From assembly GCF_014652795.1 (NCBI RefSeq), contig NZ_BMZM01000001.1:1142174-1206173 (forward strand): a stretch of 64,000 nucleotides of DNA, given 5' to 3'. A program made the position numbers and the translations under genes. Of this stretch, positions 58,001 through 64,000 are shown piece by piece (position 1 is the stretch's first letter; each line of letters opens with the position of its first letter). Source of the stretch: Kushneria pakistanensis. GTDB lineage: Bacteria > Pseudomonadota > Gammaproteobacteria > Pseudomonadales > Halomonadaceae. A model generated the notes under the pieces. That model did no database searches, was not told the DNA's origin, and worked only from the letters and a program-made list of their open reading frames with translations.

Positions 58001-58302
58001 TCAGTGCCGATATTGAAATAGACACTCATGCTCAGCTGACCACTATCAGCGCTCGTCGACGTGATATAGATCATGTTCTGAACACCGTTGATCTCTTCGG
58101 TCAACGTCGAAGCCACGGTGTCTGACAATACCTGAGCACTGGCGCCGGGATAGCTGGCGCTGACCGACACGGTCGGCGGCACTACCTGAGGATACTGCTC
58201 GACCGACAACCCTCTTACCGACATGAACCCGATCAGCGTGATGATGATCGAAACGACGGTGGCGAAGATCGGCCGATTGATGAAAAAGCTCGATATATTC
58301 AT
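55075..58302 (-). CDS. RND efflux transporter (AcrB/MexB-type, HAE1)
   Basis: A 1075-residue inner-membrane drug:proton antiporter. It starts MNISSFFINRPIFATVVSII, with large periplasmic loops after TM1 and TM7. The proton-relay aspartates are in GIVVDDAIVVIENIERIL (TM4) and a lysine region in the second half reads GLAAKNAILIVEFAQ. Porter-domain GAN-ALEVAEEV and the C-terminal cytosolic tail are as expected for HAE1. The cognate adaptor gene lies 15 bp upstream; no outer-membrane channel gene is present, so it probably uses a TolC-like protein encoded elsewhere. Confidence 0.96.
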   Translation of the reverse strand: MNISSFFINRPIFATVVSIIITLIGFMSVRGLSVEQYPQVVPPTVSVSASYPGASAQVLSDTVASTLTEEINGVQNMIYITSTSADSGQLSMSVYFNIGTDPDQATIDVNNRVQRALSQLPSEVQSQGVTVEQQSSSVLLFTALYSPNNEHDRLYLNNYANINILDEIRRLPGVGSAEVLGNQDFAMRIWLNPDKLAQYDLTPSEVSSAIQAQNTVVSAGKLNGEPQRKPGAFTYTVTTQGRLESAEQFRNILLRTNEDGSSLKLSDVARVELGSSSYGVIGRVNGSPIAPIAIYQQPGANALEVAEEVKTTLADMKKRFPSGLDYVIPYDTTLFIDASIEAVSHTFIEALLLVAVIVFVFLQNWRSTLVAMSVVPISVVGTFGGMYLLDFSINLLSLFGMILAIGIVVDDAIVVIENIERILEEEPDTTPMNAAFKAMKEVTGPVLATSFIMAAVFIPVAFISGMTGQMYRQFAITIAISVGISALVALSFTPAMSAIFIKRHNENEEPRWLKIVKKPFVWFNRGFDKFTSVFMACVGFLIRHFFITMAMFAGCCVLSWWLYSQLPEGLIPATDQGVVLSSVSLPTGSSVGRTDEYMQKLSSELEKIPGVDYVTSIPGFDILSGAANTARGTMFISMKPWSDRDITADELIGTIMQKGAAIPDGQAMAFNLPPIIGLSPTGGLTGYLQSLSGADSQQLYQASLKLMQAANQDPAIAQAFSTLDTSVPTYHIEVDRDKVQSLGVNIGDLNTTLSSTFGSSFVNFFTRQSRNFQVYLQSEDEFRQSPDDLNRVYVRGGDGQRIPLSTLVTMTRQQAPTTLDRYNVYPAAQFQISAAPGYSNGQAIEAIERIINDELGTEYSMGWTGEAYQQQNAGNAATIAIIFGIVMVFLILAAQYESWTLPLAVIAAVPFAFLGSVLAVWLREFDTSVYLQVGLLVVVGLAAKNAILIVEFAQQQRSQEGLSIVEAAKHAALQRFRPIVMTSLAFIGGTLPLALASGASEASRHHIGTPVVGGMITITILASLFVPATYVYIMQGSEWASRKLGIGQKKEEAQGNTANASTGRSTHASDDDSRA

Positions 58303-58317
58303 CGACTCGAATCGCCC

Positions 58318-59601
58318 TTAGTTATCACTGCTGCGTTCATCAGCACTGGTTTGCTCGGTCTCGCCGCTGACACTGGTGCCCTGTCCGGGAGACTTGCTCG
58401 CTCCGCTGCCATCCATGCCGGAAGGATTTTTGGGCTCGTCATCGATATTGCCATCAAAGGGCTGGGCATCGATGCGGTCACCGGCAGACACGCCGCCGAT
58501 ATTGCTGACAATCACCCGATCACCCTCACTCAGTCCCTCGGTCACGATAATCCAGCCGCGAGCCTGTTCGCCCATGGTGATGAAACGGCTTTCGGCCTCA
58601 CCATCATCGTTGAGCAGCAGTACCTGTGGCCCCTTGAGACCTTCCGTGACCGCCACTTCAGGCACTGCCAGCACATGAAAACGCATCAGGTTTTTCAACT
58701 GCACACGAACAAACTGGCCGGGCAGGAAAAGGCTCTGTGGATTTTCAAAAACCGCACGGGCCTGAACGGTACTGGTGGACTCATCAACGCGTGCCCCCAG
58801 AAAGTCCAGATCACCCATCAGCGAAGTATCGGTCGTGGCGCTGTCATCGCCATAGGGGAAGTCGAGTTCGACACTGACATTGGGCGCGCCCTCCATCTGA
58901 CGCTGGCGACGCAGCGCAAAGGCATCAGATTGTGGCAGTGAGAAACGCACTTCGAGCGGATTGATCGGCGTGACGGTCGTCAATCGGGTCTGATTCTGAC
59001 GCGTCACATAGTTGCCGACATTGACTTCATTGAGACTGACCTGACCTGACACGGGCGCCTTGACGTCGGTGTAGTCAAGATCGATCTGAGCGCTGTCCAG
59101 TGCAGCCTGTGCCTGCGCGACAGCAGCTCTTGAGGTATCACGCTGGCTGAGGGCCTGATCACGCTGCTGCTGGCTGATCGAGCCATTCTGGTAAAGGCGC
59201 TGGTAACGTTCATAGTCGCGCTGTGACTCGTTGGCACGGGCACGGGCGCTCTGCAGATCAGCCCTGGACTGTGCAACGGCGGCCTGGTAGGTATCCTTTT
59301 CGATCGTGAACAGGATATCGCCCTTCTTTACGATCTCACCGGCGCGATAGTGCTGCTCTTCCAGCGTGCCATCCACACGCGCGATGATATCGACCGAGCG
59401 ATCACTGCGCACCATGGCCGGATAGGTCTTGTCCATCTCCAGATCAAACGGTTTGAGTGTCTGTACCTGCGCCTGCTTGGGCGGAGGTGCCTGTTGCTCT
59501 TCACTCTGCTCATCGTCATTACCGCCACAGGCAACAAGCAACAGCGAGAAGACTCCAATCAGACTCCATCCCTGGATCCGTCTGGCAAACTTCTGATTCA
59601 T
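58318..59601 (-). CDS. RND efflux periplasmic adaptor lipoprotein (MexA/AcrA-type)
   Basis: A 427-residue membrane fusion protein. Start MNQKFARRIQGWSLIGVFSLLLVAC at 59601 gives a lipoprotein signal with lipobox LLVAC; the frame is open 22 codons further. The biotinyl/lipoyl-like half motifs are VDGTLEEQHYRAGEIVKKGDILFTI and DVKAPVSGQVSLNEVNVGNYV, separated by an alpha-hairpin coiled coil (about residues 95-160). A Ser/Gly/Asp-rich tail of about 45 residues after the membrane-proximal domain is longer than usual. Operon with the transporter. Confidence 0.95.
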   Translation of the reverse strand: MNQKFARRIQGWSLIGVFSLLLVACGGNDDEQSEEQQAPPPKQAQVQTLKPFDLEMDKTYPAMVRSDRSVDIIARVDGTLEEQHYRAGEIVKKGDILFTIEKDTYQAAVAQSRADLQSARARANESQRDYERYQRLYQNGSISQQQRDQALSQRDTSRAAVAQAQAALDSAQIDLDYTDVKAPVSGQVSLNEVNVGNYVTRQNQTRLTTVTPINPLEVRFSLPQSDAFALRRQRQMEGAPNVSVELDFPYGDDSATTDTSLMGDLDFLGARVDESTSTVQARAVFENPQSLFLPGQFVRVQLKNLMRFHVLAVPEVAVTEGLKGPQVLLLNDDGEAESRFITMGEQARGWIIVTEGLSEGDRVIVSNIGGVSAGDRIDAQPFDGNIDDEPKNPSGMDGSGASKSPGQGTSVSGETEQTSADERSSDN

Positions 59602-59792
59602 CTGGATGATATCCGTCGTTATTAGGTGATCGGCTGGCGCCCTTTTAGAGCGTGCGTTGAAGGTCAAACCAAGAATGCAGCCAGTTTAGATGCATTCCTG
59701 TATGTATGTAAATTAACGGCGCCCAATAGCCATAATAGTCCGGGTCAGACATGACCGAATTTACCCGGCATCGAATAACGGATAGTAACAAA

Positions 59793-59815
59793 AACGCCCC
59801 GCGATGCGGGGCGTT
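59793..59815 (-). terminator. intrinsic terminator of the AraC/Rob-like regulator
   Basis: A 10-bp stem (AACGCCCCGC/GCGGGGCGTT) with a three-base loop is followed on the minus strand by a short T run. It separates the regulator from the efflux operon downstream. Confidence 0.88.
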
Positions 59816-59838
59816 CAGGGATGTCCTGTCGTTACCGA

Positions 59839-60669
59839 TCAATCGAGCGGTACGCGCAGTTCCAGACTCTTCATGCCGGCATCGCGCATGCCTTCATGAT
59901 AGATGACGCGAGAGTGATCCACACGGATCTGCTCGTTGTGCTCCTGCGCCCAGCGGATCGCCATGTGCTTGAAGCACTGCTCGCGATCCTTCTCGCTGCC
60001 CAGCGTGGCACTCATCGAGCGGCCTGCCGGTACCGTTACCCAGCGCAGCGGCAGCGGCGGATTCCATGTCGCCCGGCGTGTCATGCGATAACCAACGTCC
60101 TTGCGCATGCGATGCGTCGGGGTAATGTTCGGATCGTCATAATAAAAGCAGACAGACTCGACGATGGATTCCTTGGCATGCTGCGGGCACATGGACAGCA
60201 GCATCTGACGCAGGCTTTCTTCACTGTTCTTGTCATCGCCAAAGGAGCGCATGACCAGGAAGTACTCTTCCTCATGATCGATCACGTTAACAGGTGTCGC
60301 GTCATCGCGTACCAGCCCGTTGGTGGCAATCTCCATGCGCATGCTTTCACGATAGCCGCGTGGCGAGCTGCCAAAGTGACGACGAAATACACGACTGAAG
60401 GCGGCGTGGTCCTGATAACCGCACTCAAGCGCGACTTCCATGATGGATTTACGAGTGTAGATCAGCAGCATGGCGGCGCGGTCCAAGCGGATCGCGGCGT
60501 GATAGTCGGTCGGTGTAACCCCGAAGGACTGTTTGAACTTGCGACGCAGATGCGAGCATGACAGGCCGACCTGCTGGGCGACCAGCGTCATGGGCATCAA
60601 AATGTTGGTATGTTCATGAAGAATGACTTCCGTTGCGGCGACGTCAAATTCTCTGCTGTCCATCATCAT
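59839..60669 (-). CDS. AraC-family regulator with C-terminal GyrI-like domain (Rob-like)
   Basis: A 276-residue regulator with the DNA-binding domain at the N-terminus: two helix-turn-helices in TLVAQQVGLSCSHLRRKFKQSF and IMEVALECGYQDHAAFSRVFRRHFGSSPRGYR. The rest (about residues 120-276) resembles a GyrI/SOUL-type small-molecule-binding domain (VPAGRSMSATLG). E. coli Rob has the same order and controls efflux genes. The start at 60669 has GAGGGA 6 nt upstream; neighbouring ATGs at 60675 and 60666 are alternatives. It lies directly upstream of the RND operon, which it may control. Confidence 0.88.
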   Translation of the reverse strand: MMMDSREFDVAATEVILHEHTNILMPMTLVAQQVGLSCSHLRRKFKQSFGVTPTDYHAAIRLDRAAMLLIYTRKSIMEVALECGYQDHAAFSRVFRRHFGSSPRGYRESMRMEIATNGLVRDDATPVNVIDHEEEYFLVMRSFGDDKNSEESLRQMLLSMCPQHAKESIVESVCFYYDDPNITPTHRMRKDVGYRMTRRATWNPPLPLRWVTVPAGRSMSATLGSEKDREQCFKHMAIRWAQEHNEQIRVDHSRVIYHEGMRDAGMKSLELRVPLD

Positions 60670-61027
60670 ATCCATTCCCTCGGCAATAGCGCTTGGTGTA
60701 CGGCATGGCGCATCTGTGCGCCAGATTCTTCAGGACTGAAGGCAGCGGCGTCTGATGCAACAACACAGGCATAACGCGGCGTCAGGACCTTCAGTCGGTA
60801 ACCGTTTTCAGAAGCAGCACGCGTATCGAAACATGACGGTCGCAAGGGAAAACACACCACCTGCTGTCTGCATAACGACAATATTTCAGTGCTGACTCGC
60901 TGAAAGTTGTACGCAGAATAAGGGAAGGGCTGATCAAGTAAAGTATGAAACTGTCAAAGATTATTAAAATCGCGCTTTGATACATAAACCGGCCGGTTAA
61001 ACGCTAAACCCAAAAGAAGGAGATAAT

Positions 61028-61054
61028 ATGGTCAAAAATATTTTTTATAATTAA
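61028..61054 (+). CDS. possible eight-residue peptide with strong ribosome site
   Basis: AGAAGGAG is spaced 6 nt before an ATG that opens an eight-codon frame (MVKNIFYN) ending at TAA. A second frame of 16 codons begins at 61062. It may be a remnant of a lost gene, a leader peptide or chance; nothing downstream on this strand would be controlled by it. Confidence 0.2.
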   Translation: MVKNIFYN

Positions 61055-61446
61055 AATTATAATGCTTGTTTTAAAGAATAAGATTAGATATCTAATACTC
61101 ATGCGCAGATGAGCCTCGTTCATGCAGCCTTTCTCAGCACGTTGCCGCGCCAGTCCTCAAGCCTTGGCAGCCATATGAATGACAATAGTGTGAAAGAAAA
61201 ATAACATGACAATGACATACCCATTCTTTGTTCATACGTACTTCTGAAAGCTGCAACCCATTGCTGGCAATGAAATGTTTCAGAAGGTAATGGTTGATAT
61301 GCGCCTGAGGTACTCCTGTTTGAGAGAAGATATACGCGGCGTAACGCACCATTAAATTATATTAACGAATACCCAACGTTATCCCTCTTCCACTATTCAT
61401 GCACGTTTCGATTTATTGCCGAAAAGTTTATCCGGAAACAAAAAAA

Positions 61447-61462
61447 GCGCCTCGAAAGGCGC
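61447..61462 (-). terminator. intrinsic terminator of fliA
   Basis: A 6-bp stem (GCGCCT/AGGCGC) with a CGAA loop is followed on the minus strand by six or more T residues (61446-61441), 39 bp past the fliA stop. Confidence 0.88.
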
Positions 61463-61500
61463 CTGAAAAAATAGGGGGACTTGACAGTTCAAAAAAAGAG

Positions 61501-62217
61501 TTAGTCCTCTATCGATACCAGTGCGGCACGAAGCCTTGCCACGGCCTGACCATGAAGCTGACACACGCGTGACTCGCTCACACCCATAACCGCTCCAATC
61601 TCCTTGAGATTAAGTTCTTCCTGATAATAAAGCGCCATCATCAGTTTTTCCCGCTCTGGCAGCGCCTCGATGGCGGCCATCAGTTCATGGCGCTCGGCCC
61701 CGGCAATCCAGACATCATGCGGATCAAGCGAGGTTTCGATCTCCTCGGACAGACGTGAGGCTTCTGCTTCATCGGAGCTTGAATCCTCATAGGTCATCAA
61801 AAAGCCGTTGTTGGTATCGCTGAGCACCTGCTGATACTCGCGCAGCTCAATACCCAGCTCGGAAGCGACTTCACGCTCGGTCGGTGCACGCCCGTCGCGC
61901 TGCTCAAGTTTCCAGATTGCCCGGTCGATATCACGAGCACTGCGCCTGACGCTGCGCGGCAGCCAGTCACGCGAGCGCAGCTCGTCAATCATGGCACCAC
62001 GGACACGCTGGGACGCATAGGTCGAAAACGTCGCCCCCTGATCGGCATCAAAGCGCTTGAAGGCATCCAAAAGCCCCAGCATGCCCGCCTGTATCAGGTC
62101 ATCCAGCTCCACACTGGCCGGTAGACGAACCTGCATCGAAAGTGCCTGACGTCGAACCAGTGGCATATAGTCGTCCAGCAGTTGCCTCTGATCGATCCTG
62201 CCCTGAGCCGTATACAT
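61501..62217 (-). CDS. fliA: flagellar sigma factor FliA (sigma-28)
   Basis: A 238-residue sigma-70 family factor that directs transcription of late flagellar and chemotaxis genes. Region 2: LPASVELDDLIQAGMLGLLDAFKRFD and FSTYASQRVRGAMIDELRSRDWLPRSVRR; region 3 around APTEREVASELGI; region 4: LPEREKLMMALYYQEELNLKEIGAVMGVSESRVCQLH. The ATG at 62217 has AGGA 7 nt upstream and is preferred to the ATG two codons earlier (62223). No other flagellar gene (flhF, fleN, cheY) adjoins it, so it is separated from the usual cluster. Confidence 0.96.
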   Translation of the reverse strand: MYTAQGRIDQRQLLDDYMPLVRRQALSMQVRLPASVELDDLIQAGMLGLLDAFKRFDADQGATFSTYASQRVRGAMIDELRSRDWLPRSVRRSARDIDRAIWKLEQRDGRAPTEREVASELGIELREYQQVLSDTNNGFLMTYEDSSSDEAEASRLSEEIETSLDPHDVWIAGAERHELMAAIEALPEREKLMMALYYQEELNLKEIGAVMGVSESRVCQLHGQAVARLRAALVSIED

Positions 62218-62369
62218 GCCCATATCCTGAAATCCGTTTGATGAGGGGGCACACGATGCGCCCAGCCTGTCTTGTGAACACATTATTGACAGACCGACAC
62301 AAAAACGAATGGGAAAAGAGCTACAAAAAGTACGGCTTTCTTTGAGGATTGGTAACAGTGACCGCACCG

Positions 62370-63599
62370 CTACTGCTTCTGCCGGCGCCTTTTATCCAGT
62401 ATCGCCATCAGCGGCCCGGCGCTGACGCCATGAAACACGACCGATATCAGCACGATCAGACTAACCACGGTCCAGACCGTCTCAATCTCGCCAAATTCCG
62501 CGTGCGTCAGGGCATAGGCCAGATAGTAGAAGGAGCCGATGCCGCGAATACCGAACACACTGACCACGCCACGCTCATGCCAAGGCATGGCGGTACCCAT
62601 CAAACCGATCATGCCCGTCAGCGGGCGAATCAGAAATACCGTCACCACTGCTGCTATTACGATCAGACCATTCACCCCCTCAAGCGCCGTCCCCGCAATC
62701 GCCGCCCCCAGAAAGACCAGCATGGCCATCATCAGCAGTTTTTCGATCTCCTCGCTGAAATCGGCAAGCTGTACATGGTAATCATGCTTGTCTTCTTCAC
62801 CGCGCAGCGTCAGTGCGCAGACAAAAACGGCGATAAAGCCATAACCATGCAGTGTCTCGGCAGCGGCGTAGGTCAAAAAGGTGCCCCCCAGCGCCGCAAA
62901 GCCCTGCCCGGTGCCGGCCAATGACAGCTTTCCCATGCGAAACGTGACAATCCCTAACAGGCGCCCTATCGCCCATCCGGCCGCCACGCCAAGTGCAATA
63001 CGCCACACCACATCCACGCCCAGCCAGTGCCAGTTCCACGTATCAAACAGCGCGGTATGAGTGGCCACCGCAATGGCGAGATAGGTAAAGGGAAAGGCCA
63101 GCCCGTCGTTAAGGCCAGCCTCGGAGGTCAGCGCAAAGCGCACCTCATCTTCCGGCCCCGAGCGTGGCGGGCCGACCTGTACATCAGACGCCAGTACCGG
63201 ATCCGTCGGCGCAATCACCGCCCCCAGCAGCAGTGCGGTTTCAAGCGGCAACCTCAGTAAAAAGATTCCCACCAGCACCACCATCAAAATCGTCAGCGGC
63301 ATGGTAATACCCAGCAAACGCCAGGTATTGGCCCATCGCCTGAGCCCTATTTTTCGATCCAGACGCAGCCCCGCGCCAGCGAGCGAAATAATCACCGCAA
63401 TCTCGGTGACCCTTTCAAGGATATCCGGGTGCAACAAGGGGCTTGGCGCCGAATCCCCCATCAGCCGTGCGATGCCATAACCCACCGCGATACAGACAAT
63501 CGGTAGTGACAGCGGCAATCGCTTGATCACCAGCGGCAGCCACGCCACCAGCAGAATCAAAAGCCCGATGCCGCCCAGCACCATAATATGCATATCCAT
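62370..63599 (-). CDS. NhaP-type (CPA1) cation:proton antiporter
   Basis: A 409-residue antiporter with about 12 membrane helices. The CPA1 core is seen in LLLGAVIAPTDPVLASDVQVGPP and ALTSEAGLNDGLAFPFTYLAIAV (the ND motif carrying the ion-binding aspartate), with FGIRGIGSFYYLAYAL near the end. It exchanges Na+ or K+ for protons; in halophiles such genes help expel Na+. No long cytosolic C-terminal domain is present. It lies upstream of fliA on the same strand, about 150 bp apart. Confidence 0.94.
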   Translation of the reverse strand: MDMHIMVLGGIGLLILLVAWLPLVIKRLPLSLPIVCIAVGYGIARLMGDSAPSPLLHPDILERVTEIAVIISLAGAGLRLDRKIGLRRWANTWRLLGITMPLTILMVVLVGIFLLRLPLETALLLGAVIAPTDPVLASDVQVGPPRSGPEDEVRFALTSEAGLNDGLAFPFTYLAIAVATHTALFDTWNWHWLGVDVVWRIALGVAAGWAIGRLLGIVTFRMGKLSLAGTGQGFAALGGTFLTYAAAETLHGYGFIAVFVCALTLRGEEDKHDYHVQLADFSEEIEKLLMMAMLVFLGAAIAGTALEGVNGLIVIAAVVTVFLIRPLTGMIGLMGTAMPWHERGVVSVFGIRGIGSFYYLAYALTHAEFGEIETVWTVVSLIVLISVVFHGVSAGPLMAILDKRRRQKQ

Positions 63600-64000
63600 T
63601 GCGTACCTGCTCTCCAGAAACCGTAGCGTCCTTTATAAGGCCTGAAGACACTTCCAGGGCTTGTTTGAGGTTAAGTAATGCGCTCGACACACAAAACGCT
63701 ACACAAATTCTCGCCTTAAATATTCATTCAATATCAGTCATATAGCGAAGAGATAGGCAGAACAGGAGCTGTTTTCTGCCAAAAAATGCATTTACCGCTA
63801 AAGCAATTTCCCTGGCGCGTCGTTAATGGGCTTGCAAGCACGGTGAACCGCACCAGCGGCGTGCAGGGATGAGTGGCCCACAGCGGTAACCACTTCACCG
63901 GGAAGCGAAAAATCTTCCTGAAGCAGCTAAAGAAACGAACACGCAGTACCGATAATTGCATCAGGCGGCAGATGCCGCGAAACACGGCTCACAGAGTCGC
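63600..64000. other. right-end region without a supported gene
   Basis: This 401-bp stretch upstream of the NhaP-type gene should contain its promoter. A GTG-initiated frame on the minus strand (63734-63985) has no ribosome site, no recognised domain and an unnatural residue mix. Nothing else was recognised. Confidence 0.4.

Larger units (their letters stand above)
60670..61500. other. long AT-rich spacer between the AraC-like regulator and fliA
   Basis: An 830-bp stretch without a recognisable gene. The part from about 60950 to 61110 is much richer in A+T than the rest of the window. It contains a strong ribosome site followed by an eight-codon frame (61028-61054) and a second short frame from 61062. 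Larger frames (minus 61134-61352 and 60666-60881) have no ribosome site or recognisable domain. The fliA terminator closes the spacer at 61447. Confidence 0.5.

Noticed and set aside
60666..60881. 71-codon open frame on the minus strand overlapping the AraC-like start
   Set aside because: No ribosome site and overlaps the supported regulator start; probably leader sequence.
61134..61352. 72-codon open frame on the minus strand
   Set aside because: No ribosome site, residue mix (Cys/His/Tyr-rich) unlike real proteins here, no recognised domain.
63734..63985. 83-codon GTG-initiated open frame on the minus strand
   Set aside because: No ribosome site, Arg/Phe/Cys-rich product without any family pattern.

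Overview
The window is chromosomal DNA from a moderately GC-rich gammaproteobacterium. The gene set suggests a halophile of the Halomonadaceae (Halomonas/Kushneria/Salinicola type): the conserved thrS-infC-rpmI-rplT-pheS-pheT-ihfA block, FliA-type motility, a RegB/RegA redox pair, NhaP- and Kef-type antiporters, MscL, and Na+-coupled transporters for glycine/alanine, glutamate and dicarboxylates. The family assignment is inference from gene content; no rRNA or other marker search was possible. No tRNA, rRNA, insertion sequence, prophage or CRISPR array was seen.

Layout. 1-8.5 kb: a truncated cardiolipin synthase, nei and uvrB (DNA repair), an OsmC-like protein, a small HMA-fold protein divergent from ygfZ, mscL with a zinc-ribbon tail, and prfC. 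8.5-14.5 kb: a proline-rich microprotein, the RegB/RegA-like two-component pair, an inositol-monophosphatase-family enzyme, a Kef-type antiporter and a fructosamine-kinase-family protein. 14.9-18.4 kb: a tightly overlapping envelope operon (acyltransferase, LysM/M23 lipoprotein, glycosyltransferase, PAP2 phosphatase). 18.5-24.9 kb: glycine cleavage genes (gcvT and a glycine/alanine symporter on one strand, gcvH-gcvP divergent). 25-28.7 kb: a LysR regulator, yfcL, ppnN, a small membrane protein and a MioC-type flavodoxin. 28.8-35.9 kb: the translation block. 36.2-44.8 kb: an OmpA/TSP3 lipoprotein, a DUF2489-like protein, galE and glycosyltransferases with a PIG-L deacetylase (LPS core or surface glycan). 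40.6-47.7 kb also holds two paralogous SLC13 transporters and gltS. 47.8-51.4 kb: two tandem chemoreceptors. 51.7-54.8 kb: purine salvage/catabolism (guaD, an NCS2 permease, a degenerate HIU-hydrolase-like protein). 55-60.7 kb: an RND efflux pump with a Rob-like regulator. 61.5-63.6 kb: fliA and an NhaP-type antiporter.

Links. fliA (sigma-28) at 61.5 kb probably serves at least one of the chemoreceptors, because a good sigma-28 promoter match lies just upstream of the second one. The glycine symporter between gcvT and gcvHP suggests coupled glycine uptake and cleavage; a 16-bp perfect palindrome between the divergent units is a candidate operator. The most interesting items are the likely non-AUG start of infC, the HIU-hydrolase homologue that has lost its signature residues, the MscL zinc ribbon, the proline-rich microprotein, the gene-conversion-like tract in the chemoreceptors, and the two envelope glycan loci. 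No wholly new multi-gene defence or mobile system could be supported.
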